Shown here: piece by piece, positions 33,465 through 42,329 of the stretch
How positions within the stretch are numbered: position 1 is the stretch's first letter
How the letters are laid out: each line of letters opens with the position of its first letter
Assembly (NCBI RefSeq): GCF_002502735.1
Contig: NZ_DAQC01000006.1
Span: forward strand, 1-64,000
Direction: 5' to 3'
Length of the DNA stretch: 64,000 bases
Source: Methanoregula sp. UBA64
Lineage (GTDB): Archaea > Halobacteriota > Methanomicrobia > Methanomicrobiales > Methanospirillaceae
Position numbers and translations under genes: made by a program
The notes under the pieces: model-generated
Seen by the model: the letters and a program-made list of their open reading frames with translations, nothing else
Told to the model about the DNA's origin: nothing
Databases searched by the model: none

Positions 33465-33719
33465 TCAGTGGTACTTCAGTTTGATCCCGAGCAGGACGAG
33501 GATCAGCACAAGCGAGACCCCGTTTGCCGCGATAACCGGCAGGGAATTTACCCAGATCCCGTACACGAGCCAGAGGGAGACCCCGGCTGCGTAGAGCACG
33601 AGCATGGAAAGGGAGAGGTCTTTTGTCTCCTTTAAGCGCCAGCTCCGGACAACCTGCGGGATGTAGGCTGCCGTGGTGAGCGTTCCGGCAATAAATCCCA
33701 CGAGCGTGATGGTGTCCAT
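33465..33719 (-). CDS. SemiSWEET/MtN3-like transporter
   Basis: At 84 residues this has the three-helix half-transporter size of SemiSWEET proteins, which work as homodimers to move sugars across the membrane. The proline-glutamine motif is present (AAYIPQVVRSWRLKETKDLS), along with the conserved helix-2/helix-3 segment GVSLWLVYGIWVNSLPVIAANG. The substrate may be a sugar, but archaeal members are uncharacterised. It appears to be a single gene, downstream of the NTF2-like gene on the same strand. Confidence 0.9.
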   Translation of the reverse strand: MDTITLVGFIAGTLTTAAYIPQVVRSWRLKETKDLSLSMLVLYAAGVSLWLVYGIWVNSLPVIAANGVSLVLILVLLGIKLKYH

Positions 33720-33784
33720 ACACTGGTCGTTTTCCTATTGGCCCGCCGTGCATTTATACCGGTATTCTTTTTTTTGGATCTTGG

Positions 33785-34198
33785 TTATCCCTGCACCGGC
33801 TCGGGCGAGAACTGGTCGGAAACCACGAGCCAGCGGCCCCGCAGTTTTACGAGCGTGAAGAGATCCCGCCCCTTCATCGCAACTTCCTGCCCGTTTGCGG
33901 AAAACCGGATCGTAAAGAAGTACGAGAGCACGGCGCAGGTGTCCCGGCAGAAGAAACTTACCCGGTGCCCGGACTCCTTCCACTCGTGGATTGTTGCGGC
34001 CTGCACAAATCCCTTCCATCCCGCCACGTACGCGTCCCGGCCTTCGAGCCGTCCCGGGGTGGTCGGGGCGACTGCGACCGCGTCCGGGTGGATGAAGCGG
34101 CCAAAGCCTTCCTCGTCCCAGGTCTCTGTCCAGAGCCGGTTCATCTCGCGGACTGCGGCAATCACGTCCTGCCTGCGTTCGTCTGAGGTAGTGTCCAT
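33785..34198 (-). CDS. SnoaL/NTF2-like fold protein
   Basis: The 137-residue sequence has the cone-shaped alpha+beta NTF2/SnoaL-like pattern: N-terminal helices (VIAAVREMNRLWTETWDEEG), FIHPDAVAVAPT, GRDAYVAGWKGFV, then antiparallel strands ending GRWLVVSDQFSP. Members are found as small enzymes or ligand-binding proteins, often of ketosteroid-isomerase type. No catalytic assignment is possible. The start is taken at the ATG 34198; a GTG at 34204 is in frame. Confidence 0.8.
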   Translation of the reverse strand: MDTTSDERRQDVIAAVREMNRLWTETWDEEGFGRFIHPDAVAVAPTTPGRLEGRDAYVAGWKGFVQAATIHEWKESGHRVSFFCRDTCAVLSYFFTIRFSANGQEVAMKGRDLFTLVKLRGRWLVVSDQFSPEPVQG

Positions 34199-34402
34199 GA
34201 TCACCCGTGGGAACCGGTGAGGTAAAAACCACGGCCCCTGTGCAGGGTGAAAGTGCGGGTACTCCGGAAAAAAGACCGGGGACCGTAGGCCGGCATACCA
34301 ACGATCCGGATTCTCTACGGGGCGCCTGTCACTCCCGCAGATTGTCCCTTATCTTGAAGAATCACCGTTTACCCTGAAACGGTCCGGGCTTGCGATATTT
34401 TG

Positions 34403-35536
34403 CTATCCCGTTACGCCCGGGCCGGTGCGGAAACAATCTCCGGGAATACGTAGTTCAAACCGCGTGCCCTTTCCATCCACCCCGGTTTCCCTGATGGAGA
34501 TCCCGGTGATCGCAAGGAGTTCCCGCGTATGGTACAGGCTCAGTTTCGTCTTTGTCCCCAGTCCTTTCCCGAAGATATACTCTTTTTTGTCTGCGGGCAC
34601 GCCCTGGCCGTTATCCTCGATGACAAGTGTTCCCGAGCTGTCTTCCGGTAAAAACGAAATTCTTACCTCTGTTGCTGTTCTGCCATGCCGTTTTGCATTG
34701 TCCAGGAAATTTGCCATTATCCGGTCAAGGAGCGGGGGGGCGTAGATCTCCAGGCCTTCAATTTCGGGGCCTTCGATCACGTCAGGGAACTGCGCCAGGA
34801 GTTTTGCCTGGTCGATCGCGTCCCGCATAGCGTACCAGCGGGGCGGCTCTTTTCCGAGCGGCTCGAAATCGAGGATCAGTGAGACATATTTCTCGATAAT
34901 CTCAAGCTGCCGGTCGATCTTTGCGGAGAACATCCGGATCCTGTCGAGGTCTTCAAGGGAGTGACCGATCATGTGGTTGAATCCCCGGGCCGCCACAAGC
35001 TGGTTTCTGATATCCTGAATGGTGACATCGGAAAAAAGGCTGAGTTTTGCATTTGCTGTCCTGAGGGATTCCTCGGCTTTTTTGCGCTCGGCAAGTTCAT
35101 TTTCTGCAATGACCCGCATCCTGTGGAGACCGGTGACCTGTATATTGAGATCGGTGACATCTTCTATCACCACCATCGCAAGGATTTTTCCGGCACGTTT
35201 CACCGGAAGCACCGATCCTTTCTCCACCCGCAAGCTCCCGTCAGGCAGGAGAGAGGGGATGAGGTGGGGATGAAACCGGGACGAAAAATAGACCGGCGTC
35301 TCACCGGAAAATACCTGGGGGAAGCGGGCAATAACCGATGGCTGCCTGAGCGAAGGAAATTCTTCAAGTATATTTTTTTGGAGCAACCCCTCCCGCTTTC
35401 TCCCGGTCCAGTATTCGAGGCACCGGTTCCAGAACCGGATCGTGTAGTCCTCGTCGATGATGGCGATGCCTGAGGGGAGCTGGTCAAACAGCGCAAAATC
35501 TTCAGGTTCGATTGCGGATTCAGACCCGGGTTCCAT
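34403..35536 (-). CDS. PAS-containing histidine-kinase-like protein lacking the phospho-acceptor His
   Basis: Order of parts: a PAS domain (about 15-130, GIAIIDEDYTIRFWNRCLEY), a short coiled coil (ENELAERKKAEES), a DHp-like region (about 165-235) and an HATPase_c domain (about 260-375) with N-box NFLDNAKRHG, G1 DNGQGVP and F-box IFGKG. In related methanogen kinases, such as the one at 59237, the DHp starts with TRHD. Here it is TIQD, so the His is replaced by Gln (codon CAG), and the G2 box is weakened to KLSLY. It probably cannot autophosphorylate. A GTG start at 35566 is also possible. It follows the CheC and response-regulator genes. Confidence 0.82.
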   Translation of the reverse strand: MEPGSESAIEPEDFALFDQLPSGIAIIDEDYTIRFWNRCLEYWTGRKREGLLQKNILEEFPSLRQPSVIARFPQVFSGETPVYFSSRFHPHLIPSLLPDGSLRVEKGSVLPVKRAGKILAMVVIEDVTDLNIQVTGLHRMRVIAENELAERKKAEESLRTANAKLSLFSDVTIQDIRNQLVAARGFNHMIGHSLEDLDRIRMFSAKIDRQLEIIEKYVSLILDFEPLGKEPPRWYAMRDAIDQAKLLAQFPDVIEGPEIEGLEIYAPPLLDRIMANFLDNAKRHGRTATEVRISFLPEDSSGTLVIEDNGQGVPADKKEYIFGKGLGTKTKLSLYHTRELLAITGISIRETGVDGKGTRFELRIPGDCFRTGPGVTG

Positions 35537-35541
35537 GGCAA

Positions 35542-36153
35542 TCAGCTGTGTGTTTTCCGTATGCACTCCATAAGCCGTTCAAGCGACCCGACTTCGAAAA
35601 CAAGGAGGATAGTCCCCTCAATTTTCTTCGACTCGATCAGGAACTGTGTCTTTGCGATAACTACCCAGTCGTCCTGCATTCCGCGAAACCGGTCTGTGGC
35701 AATCGTACTCAGCTGCCCCTCGAAATATACGGGAAGGGAAAATGACAGGTTCTCAGAAAGGATATTGGAGATCGATCCCATTACGGCGTTGATAATGATG
35801 TTTCCTACTTCTTTCATCGTCTCGACCTGGACTGCGTCCATGCTGTCGGTGCCGCTTTCTTCTCCTGAGAGAAGGTTCACGAGCGTGAGTGCACTGTCCG
35901 GGGGAAAGACCAGCGCCGTGACTCCGGAGAACTGCCCGTGGAATTCCTGCATGACTGTAGACAGGAGATCGGATCCAAGGACGGTTTTATTGACACCGGC
36001 AAGTTCCCCGAACGGAATAAGGTGGATCTCCGGGACGCTGAGCCGGATATTGGAGCCGGTGATCTCGTTGAGGAGACCGGCCGCCCTCCCCACCCCGATA
36101 TTGATCAGTTCGGTGAGTGCATCCTGTGCATCTTCGTCGAACTCCATCGGCAT
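35542..36153 (-). CDS. cheC: CheC-type phosphatase family protein
   Basis: CheC-family proteins dephosphorylate response regulators of the CheY type. Both active-site copies are present with correct geometry: DALTELIN followed 22 residues later by Pro, and ETMKEVGN followed 22 residues later by Pro. The length of 203 residues is typical for two-site CheC. It overlaps the response-regulator stop (TGATG) and is followed by the kinase-like gene, so the three form one unit. No chemotaxis genes lie around it, so its target is likely the adjacent response regulator. Confidence 0.88.
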   Translation of the reverse strand: MPMEFDEDAQDALTELINIGVGRAAGLLNEITGSNIRLSVPEIHLIPFGELAGVNKTVLGSDLLSTVMQEFHGQFSGVTALVFPPDSALTLVNLLSGEESGTDSMDAVQVETMKEVGNIIINAVMGSISNILSENLSFSLPVYFEGQLSTIATDRFRGMQDDWVVIAKTQFLIESKKIEGTILLVFEVGSLERLMECIRKTHS

Positions 36154-36515
36154 CACGGGCCTGTAAGGATCTCGTTTACTGCTGCAAGCACCTCATCCCG
36201 GTTCACCGGTTTGTTGAGCACTGCGGCAGCCCCGAGACTTTTACATCTGTTCAGGGTGGTCTTCTGGATATCCGAGGTCAGGATGATCGCCGGAATGCGC
36301 AGTTCCTTTTGCATGAGTGTCTCAAGGACCTGGAATCCGTCTGTTTCGGGCATGAGGAGATCCGAAATAATGAGATCCGGCCGGGCCGCTTCTGCCAGGC
36401 CGAGACCTTCTTTCCCGTTCTTTGCAAGGGTGACCTCGTGCCCGTTTTCTTCAAGAACGGTCGATATGATCTTGCGCTGGAACGATGAGTCTTCAATTAC
36501 AAGCACGTGAGCCAT
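36153..36515 (-). CDS. Single-domain response regulator (CheY-like)
   Basis: A 120-residue receiver domain: acidic pocket IEDSS (Asp near 8), phospho-acceptor Asp in LIISDLLMPETDGF (about 51), Thr/Ser in IILTSDI and Lys in VLNKPV. There is no output domain. The start at 36515 (MAHVLVIED) has AGGT a few bases upstream. It precedes CheC and the kinase-like gene with overlap, suggesting a small circuit in which CheC removes its phosphate. Confidence 0.9.
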   Translation of the reverse strand: MAHVLVIEDSSFQRKIISTVLEENGHEVTLAKNGKEGLGLAEAARPDLIISDLLMPETDGFQVLETLMQKELRIPAIILTSDIQKTTLNRCKSLGAAAVLNKPVNRDEVLAAVNEILTGP

Positions 36516-36679
36516 GACATGAACCTGTCCCGTGTTTCTCAGGGTTTCCTGATCCAATACATCTCTGTTCTCCCTGAAAAGGGTTATCCCCCCGGATGTA
36601 CCGAATCCGGCCGTGAAGGTACCCGTGAGGAAAATTCATCCGAGAGAATCACCCATGCTACTAGTACACGATGTGTCCC

Positions 36680-37495
36680 ATGTACTCCGTTCTTTTTGTA
36701 GATGACGAGCCGGATCTGCTCGACATCACCAAACTTTTCCTCGAAGCATCCGGAAAATTCCATGTGGATACCTGCGGATCGGCAGCGGATGCCCTTGCCC
36801 TGCCCGGTCTTGCCGCGTACGATGCGGTTATCACCGATTTCCAGATGCCGGTCATGAACGGTATTGAATTTTTAAAAGAGATCCGGCAGAAATTTGGCGA
36901 TCTGCCGGTGCTTATCTTTACCGGCCACAGCCGCGAAGACATCGTGATCGAAGCCCTCAACAGCGGCGCGGATTTTTACGTCCAGAAAGGCGGCGATCCC
37001 GAAGCCCAGTACACGGAACTCGGGTACAAGACACTTCAGGCAATCCTCCGGCGCCGGGCTGAACAATCGGTGGATTCCTATACCAGGATCTTTGCCACGA
37101 TCCCGGTCGGCCTTTTGCTGTTAAACGCAGATCTCGAGATCCGGCAGGCGTCGGAAGTCATTGCCCGCATGGTCCTGCGGGAGCCGGCCGATATCATCGG
37201 GGAGCAGGCCGGGGCCGGGCTCGGGTGCATCCACAGCCGGGAAGTACCCGAAGGCTGCGGCCATTCCCGGTACTGCCCGGATTGTCCGTTAAGAAACGGT
37301 GTCAGGAAGGTTCTTGCCAACGATATTTCTGTCCGCGATGCGATCATCCCGCTTACTCTCCTTATCGGGGGGAAACCCACGGACCGCCTGCTCCGGGTGA
37401 ACGCCGGGCCGGTCATCCTTAAAAATGCCCGGTACGTGATTGTGGCAATCGATGATGTGACAAGCATTCAGGCCGGGCTTGCCGGGTCTGCCTGA
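36680..37495 (+). CDS. Receiver-PAS protein
   Basis: The product has an N-terminal receiver (MYSVLFVDDEPDLLDITKLF, phospho-acceptor in AVITDFQMPVMNG, FTGHSRED), then a PAS domain (about 130-265) starting YTRIFATIPVGLLLLNADLE. The PAS region holds a Cys-rich loop LGCIHSREVPEGCGHSRYCP then DCP, with five Cys and several His, which suggests a metal or Fe-S sensor site (inference). There is no kinase or DNA-binding domain. It is divergent from the cheC unit. Start placed at 36680 by comparison with the MYSLLYVDDEP start of the large kinase at 59237. Confidence 0.86.
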   Translation: MYSVLFVDDEPDLLDITKLFLEASGKFHVDTCGSAADALALPGLAAYDAVITDFQMPVMNGIEFLKEIRQKFGDLPVLIFTGHSREDIVIEALNSGADFYVQKGGDPEAQYTELGYKTLQAILRRRAEQSVDSYTRIFATIPVGLLLLNADLEIRQASEVIARMVLREPADIIGEQAGAGLGCIHSREVPEGCGHSRYCPDCPLRNGVRKVLANDISVRDAIIPLTLLIGGKPTDRLLRVNAGPVILKNARYVIVAIDDVTSIQAGLAGSA

Positions 37496-37517
37496 CCGGG
37501 CCGGATAGTCCGGGAAA

Positions 37518-38324
37518 TTATACTGTTCCGACAGCCTTAAAAAACGTGTAGCAGAAGACGCCGTCCGGCCCGCAGGTCCGGTACAGGTCTTCTATTCCCC
37601 GCTCCCATTCGGCCGGGGTCATCATGCCCTTTTTTATCGCCTCGTCCCTGACGCCCGCGACCATCGCGGTAAAGGTCTGCTTCGTGAACCCCTCCACGAG
37701 CGCCGGCCGCGAGGCATCCACGTACACCATCCGGGGCGAGACCTGAACCGCGGAAAATCCGGCCGAGACGAGCAGCGGGTAGAGCTCCCGGCCGATGAGT
37801 GCATTGCCCCCGGCTTCCTTCTGGAGATCGACAAGGCACCGGATCGCCCGCCGGGCTGCCGTGCTGTCCGGGTGGAAGTACGCCGAACCGTGGTCGCCTT
37901 CGATCACGGTGATCGTGCCGCCGGGTTTCACGAGCGTCCTGAGCGTACAAAGCGCCCGGCCCGGATCGGGGAGGTGTTCGAGCACGAAGCAGACAAAGAC
38001 ATGGTCGAAGCTTCCCGGCGCAAACGGGAGGCTGAAGAGATCGGCCGCCTGGAATTTCACGTTTTTGATCCCTTCGGCTTTCGCCCGCTCCTCTGCCCGC
38101 CGGACGGATTCCGGCGAGATATCGATCGAGACGATCTCCGCATTCGGGCTGTTCTTTGCAAGAATCACGGTCTGTGCGCCGGTCCCGCAGCCTGCTTCGA
38201 GCACCCGGCACCCGGCCGGGTACCGGGTATCGTGGTGGAGGAGATCGGTCAGCGTCCGCGCCTGGTCGCCGAGCCGTTTTGCTTCGCCTGCGGAATACCC
38301 GTGGACATAGGAGTTCGCCGTCAT
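37518..38324 (-). CDS. SAM-dependent methyltransferase, class I
   Basis: A 268-residue class I methyltransferase: motif I RVLEAGCGTGAQTVILA (about 40-56), acidic strand-2 end IVSIDISPESV, motif near NVKFQAADLF and GSFDHVFVCFVLEHL, then VKPGGTITVIEGDHG. A C-terminal helical part covers the active site. The substrate is not deducible. I start at 38324 (MTANSYVHG); upstream in-frame ATGs at 38330 and 38354 exist. It stands alone. Confidence 0.88.
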   Translation of the reverse strand: MTANSYVHGYSAGEAKRLGDQARTLTDLLHHDTRYPAGCRVLEAGCGTGAQTVILAKNSPNAEIVSIDISPESVRRAEERAKAEGIKNVKFQAADLFSLPFAPGSFDHVFVCFVLEHLPDPGRALCTLRTLVKPGGTITVIEGDHGSAYFHPDSTAARRAIRCLVDLQKEAGGNALIGRELYPLLVSAGFSAVQVSPRMVYVDASRPALVEGFTKQTFTAMVAGVRDEAIKKGMMTPAEWERGIEDLYRTCGPDGVFCYTFFKAVGTV

Positions 38325-38416
38325 GTGCATCTCTTGGTAAGGGTACCGGTACACCGTCCCGGCTAAAAAAAAGCACGGCCCGGCATCTGCCCGGGTTTTT
38401 CCTCTTGGCCGGATCT

Positions 38417-39292
38417 CTACCGCAGGATCGTAACGCGTTTGTGCTGCGGGGGATAGAAGAGCCGGCCCGATTCCCGGACCGGGTCGGCAAGGACCAGCGT
38501 GTTTCCCTCCTGTTTCGCGGTCACGATGTAGGAATTGTACACGAGTCCTTTGACCTCATCCCGGGAAGCGTACGGGGTAACGTGTGCCGGATCGGTCCCG
38601 GTGTACTTCGGGTAGCAGGCCGGATCGCCCCATCCCCTGCCGAGCACAAGATCGGCAACCCTCCAGCGGTCGCCATCATCGAAGAAGGCAAGCCACCGCC
38701 GCGGGTCCGGCTGCGGGAGAACCAAAAACGCGTCCGTGAGCGCCGGCCGCGAGAGCAGGAACGCCACGAACCGGACGAGCAGGAAGGCAAAGAAGATCGC
38801 CGCGTACGCAAGAATCCCCTGCGCGAGCGTAACAACGCCGAGCGCCATCCAGATCACAAAGAAGAGGCTCGCTGCCAGCAGGATCAGGCTCGGGCCCGGA
38901 AGGATAAAGAGCGCATATTTTTTGTCTGTCTTCGGGAAGAAGAGCGGGATGCCCGGGCTTGCCGGGAGGTCCATGGCGATGTGCAGGAATCCGCCGGCAA
39001 ATACCACGGCGCAGGCTGCGGGCGTGATCGCGGCCGGGTTTACAAAACCGGCAAGGGCAGCAAGCCCGATCCCGATACATGCCGAGGCTGCCATGATGCA
39101 GACCCCGATCAGGCTGTGGGCGATCCCGCCGTGCACAAAGAGGTACAGCCGGGGCGAGTTCTTCGAGAAAAGCGAGAAGAGCACGTCCGCATCGATGATC
39201 ACGGCCCCGATAACGATAAACGGGATGTACTGCGGGAAGCCGAGCACGTACGCGAGGATGGCGGCGGCAAGCGCATGGGTGAGTGAGTCCAC
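38417..39292 (-). CDS. Membrane-bound YdjM/DUF457-like metal-dependent hydrolase
   Basis: The 291-residue product has six or so membrane helices and the family's hallmarks: MDSLTHALAAAIL at the start, a second acidic cluster VIGAVIIDADVLFSLF and HGGIAHSLIGV, then FAGGFLHIAMDLPASPG. These His and Asp residues are thought to bind a metal in this inner-membrane hydrolase group, whose substrates are unknown. The C-terminal third is soluble and ends HKRVTILR. It is a lone gene divergent from the GntP transporter. Confidence 0.85.
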   Translation of the reverse strand: MDSLTHALAAAILAYVLGFPQYIPFIVIGAVIIDADVLFSLFSKNSPRLYLFVHGGIAHSLIGVCIMAASACIGIGLAALAGFVNPAAITPAACAVVFAGGFLHIAMDLPASPGIPLFFPKTDKKYALFILPGPSLILLAASLFFVIWMALGVVTLAQGILAYAAIFFAFLLVRFVAFLLSRPALTDAFLVLPQPDPRRWLAFFDDGDRWRVADLVLGRGWGDPACYPKYTGTDPAHVTPYASRDEVKGLVYNSYIVTAKQEGNTLVLADPVRESGRLFYPPQHKRVTILR

Positions 39293-39401
39293 GATCGATC
39301 CGGTTAGGGTAGAACGAGAAAAGGCTGCCCGTCCGGGCAGTCCCGCCCCCTAAAAAAACGGATCGCAATCCTTTATTGCATGGCTCCCCGACGTTCCCTG
39401 C

Positions 39402-40718
39402 ATGGATACATTCCTGGTTTTTTTTGCCACGCTCCTCTTCATCTTCATCCTTGGCTATACGCGGAAACTCCCCCTCTTTGTCACGCTCCTGCTGGGCGGG
39501 CTCTTTTTTGGCCTGCTTGCCGGGGCGGGCCCCGATGCCACGCTCCAGTGGCTGGCCTCGGGTCTTGGCACGATGTTTGGCGCCTTTGCCATCGCCATCC
39601 TCTCCGGTATCGTGATCGTCCGGCTGCTCTCCGACCAGGGCCTCATCGAGGTCATGGCTGCCGGGATCCATGCAAAGATCAAAAACACCCGGGCAAGTTC
39701 CGGGATCCTCTCCTTTATCCTTGCCGTCCCGATCACCTGCCCGGTCGTCACGTACGCCATGCTCTCCCCGGCGCTTGAAAAGATCGAGCCCGACCGTGAA
39801 CGGTCAAAGGTCCTGCTCTATGTCGCCGCGGTCAGCGGGATCGTCTCGTACATCCTGATCTTCCCGACACCGGTCACCCAGCCGCTCGTTGCCGCGTTCG
39901 CCCCGCAGGTATTCGGCGGTTCGTTGGATCTCGTTACGATCCCGCTCGCCCTCTGCCTGCTCTGCGTTGTGATCGCGGCAGCGGGCCGGTGGATCACGGG
40001 TAGCCCGGCGCTGCCCGGGTCCCCGGGCGCCGAACCCGTTCCCCGTACGGAACACGCGCCCATCCCCCTGTCCCTCCATCTCCGGGCATGGGCCCCGTTC
40101 ATGGCGATCCTTGCCGCGATCCCGGTCGGCCATTTCGTCCTCGGCCTCTCGCACGCGGCGATCCTCCAGTTCATCATGCTCACGGGACTGGTCGTGGCGC
40201 TCGTCCTTGCCCCGCCAAAGATCCGGTTCGGGGGATTTTCCGGCGGGATAACGACTGCGGGGATGGTGGTCTTCGACATCTGTGCGGCCGGGGCGATCGG
40301 CACGGTCATGGTAAAATCCGGGCTTGCAAAAAGTGCGCTTGCCACGCTCATCCCCATCCTGCCGGATATCCTCATCCCGTTTATTATCGCGGTGATCCTT
40401 GCGACCGCACAGGGCTCGCGGATCGTGACTGCGGTCGTCTCTGCGCAGGTGCTGGGGGCTACGGCGCTCGTGCAGGAGATTAACCCGCTGCCCATGATCC
40501 TGATGGTCGTTGCCGGCACCTGCATCTTCTGCCACGTCACCGATCCCTTCTTCCACCTTGTGAAAAAGACGACCGGGGACGATACCCCGACCGTTCTGCG
40601 GAATTACACGATCCCGCTGGCCTGCATCGGCATTATCATCTTCATCGTTGCGCTCAGCCTCGTGGCGGTGTTCTTCCCGTACCATGAGGATGCCGCCCTT
40701 TCCCTCATGGGCGTGTGA
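39402..40718 (+). CDS. GntP-family (gluconate:H+ symporter-like) transporter
   Basis: A 438-residue carrier with about 12 hydrophobic helices and the GntP-type layout: LPLFVTLLLGGLFFGLLAG near the start, GIVIVRLLSDQGLIEVMA, and the C-terminal half with MVVFDICAAGAIGTVMVKSG and ILATAQGSRIVTAVVSAQ, followed by HVTDPFFHLVKKTTG. Family members take up gluconate and similar sugar acids. A methanogen that grows on hydrogen or formate is not expected to grow on gluconate, so the real substrate may be another organic acid. It has no neighbouring catabolic gene. Confidence 0.88.
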   Translation: MDTFLVFFATLLFIFILGYTRKLPLFVTLLLGGLFFGLLAGAGPDATLQWLASGLGTMFGAFAIAILSGIVIVRLLSDQGLIEVMAAGIHAKIKNTRASSGILSFILAVPITCPVVTYAMLSPALEKIEPDRERSKVLLYVAAVSGIVSYILIFPTPVTQPLVAAFAPQVFGGSLDLVTIPLALCLLCVVIAAAGRWITGSPALPGSPGAEPVPRTEHAPIPLSLHLRAWAPFMAILAAIPVGHFVLGLSHAAILQFIMLTGLVVALVLAPPKIRFGGFSGGITTAGMVVFDICAAGAIGTVMVKSGLAKSALATLIPILPDILIPFIIAVILATAQGSRIVTAVVSAQVLGATALVQEINPLPMILMVVAGTCIFCHVTDPFFHLVKKTTGDDTPTVLRNYTIPLACIGIIIFIVALSLVAVFFPYHEDAALSLMGV

Positions 40719-40744
40719 GCCGGGCCGGTGTATTTGGGCGTTTC

Positions 40745-40752
40745 TTTTTTTT
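40745..40752 (+). terminator. Oligo-T terminator after the GntP gene
   Basis: A run of eight T follows the stop by 26 bases. Confidence 0.4.
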
Positions 40753-40885
40753 AGCCGGCAAAAACCCGACACCCTCGTTTTTACCGTGCCGTTTCATGGG
40801 TATAACCGCTCGGTTACATCACCGGAAACTACTTGAAAAGCCGGGCCGCAAATGATCCGGGTATCAGGGAGGAATTTATCCGGCT

Positions 40886-41650
40886 ATGAAACAGATTTTA
40901 TCGGTTCCGTTTTCCGTGCTTTGGAGGACTGGCTCCTTGGCGCTTGCGGCCCTTTGCCTGACCGCGGTGCTTGCTGCAGGATGCACGGGAACCACCACAA
41001 ATTCCCCGGCGGCGCTAACCACCCTTACGCCGCTTACCGCGCCGTCGTCCGGCTCGGCCGCCGCAGTCTCTGGGCTCTCGTACGACCCGGTGGTCGGTGT
41101 CTGGCGAAGCCCGGGCGCTATCTACAAGTTCGAGATCACGTTCGATGTGAACGGGAAGACGCAGGAGAACTATGCGAGCGTCCCCAATGTCTTTTACAAC
41201 GGCACGTGGGTATCGCTCGGGGACAACCAGTACCTCGTGACCCGGGACACGGGCGAGAAGTACATCTGGATCCACGACATGTCCGGCAATACCGTGTACA
41301 AAAAAGATGCGCCGTCCATTGTGTACAGCCTGTACCAGGGTGTCGGCAGGGCATCTGCCGCGCCGGGCGGCAGCACGTCGGTCTCCGGTGCCGCCCTGCT
41401 CTCGGGAACCGGGAACAGTGTCGTGCCGTTTACCGCAACCGGGTCCGGGCTCTGGGTCTTTACCCTGAATTACACGGGGGACAAGAACTTCATTGTCTGG
41501 ATCACGGACAACCAGGGCAAACGGGTCGCCCTGATCGCAAACGAGATCGGCACCTACTCCGGCATGAAGCCGCAGAAGCTGGATGCCGGGAAATATTACC
41601 TTGACGTGACCGCGAGCGGCCCGTGGACGATCAAGGCTGCGCTCTCGTAA
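40886..41650 (+). CDS. Lipoprotein with two beta-rich parts
   Basis: The 254-residue product has an N-terminal signal with lipobox (LTAVLAAGC), a Thr/Ser/Ala linker (about 35-65), a first domain resembling a lipocalin-like sheet (YDPVVGVWRSPGAIYKFEI; VWIHDMSGNTVY region) and a second domain (about 175-254) of PPC-like beta-sandwich style, with VVPFTATGSGLWVFTLNYTG and KYYLDVTASGPWTIKA. Both suggest an extracellular binding protein. It is a single gene. Confidence 0.8.
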   Translation: MKQILSVPFSVLWRTGSLALAALCLTAVLAAGCTGTTTNSPAALTTLTPLTAPSSGSAAAVSGLSYDPVVGVWRSPGAIYKFEITFDVNGKTQENYASVPNVFYNGTWVSLGDNQYLVTRDTGEKYIWIHDMSGNTVYKKDAPSIVYSLYQGVGRASAAPGGSTSVSGAALLSGTGNSVVPFTATGSGLWVFTLNYTGDKNFIVWITDNQGKRVALIANEIGTYSGMKPQKLDAGKYYLDVTASGPWTIKAALS

Positions 41651-41796
41651 CGCACATCCGCTCCCGCCTGCGACCGTTTCGCGTGCGAAAACCCCCGGCC
41701 CCGCCCGGGCCCCCGGTTACCACTATTTTTTTCCGTTAAAATTTTCTGGCGGGAAACCGGAGAGATGATAAGGACTATTATCGGGAGGGCAGAATC

Positions 41797-42282
41797 GTGA
41801 AGACCACCATCATCTGTGCATCGTACACGGGAACAACCTACGGGGTTGCAGAACAGGTAAGAAAAGAGACGGGCGGGGATCTTGTGGAAGTAACCTCCCG
41901 GGATCTTCTCTCCCGGTTTGTTGCCCTCATGGGCCGCCACTCGCCCGGCATGAATGTCAGAAAGAGCGGTACCGAACCGGGGCAGATCGATCTTGCCGGG
42001 TCGGATGTTGTCGTGATCGGCACGCCGGTCTGGGGAGGTCAGCCCGTCCCGGCAATAAAAAAGGCGGTTGCCGGCTTCTCCGGCTGCGCAGGAAAACCGG
42101 TGGTGCTCTTTGCCACCTGCGGGGACAAGCCGGGCGCAACGCTTGCAGACCTTGCAAAAGCGGTAACGGCAAAGGGCATGGTCGTTGCCGGGCAGTTCTC
42201 GTTTAACAAAAACGAGATCGCGGAGGGGACCGGGGTCACGGCGCTCATCGAAAAGGTCCGGAACACGGAAAAATCCGCTTAA
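41797..42282 (+). CDS. Flavodoxin
   Basis: A 161-residue flavodoxin, a small FMN-binding electron carrier. The phosphate-binding loop is at the start (ICASYTGTTYGVAEQ), the isoalloxazine loops follow at VVIGTPVWGGQPVPA and FATCGDKPGATLAD. The GTG start has GGGAGG eight bases upstream. The next gene, a radical SAM protein, begins 47 bases downstream on the same strand, so this flavodoxin may be its electron donor. Confidence 0.9.
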   Translation: MKTTIICASYTGTTYGVAEQVRKETGGDLVEVTSRDLLSRFVALMGRHSPGMNVRKSGTEPGQIDLAGSDVVVIGTPVWGGQPVPAIKKAVAGFSGCAGKPVVLFATCGDKPGATLADLAKAVTAKGMVVAGQFSFNKNEIAEGTGVTALIEKVRNTEKSA

Positions 42283-42329
42283 ACGGATCCTTGCCATATC
42301 CTCCATCCCCCACCGGGAAGGTACATCCA

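Noticed and set aside
41797..42282. NADPH-dependent reductase instead of flavodoxin
   Set aside because: The size, the SYTGTT phosphate loop and the GTPVWGG loop fit a simple flavodoxin better; no NADPH domain exists.
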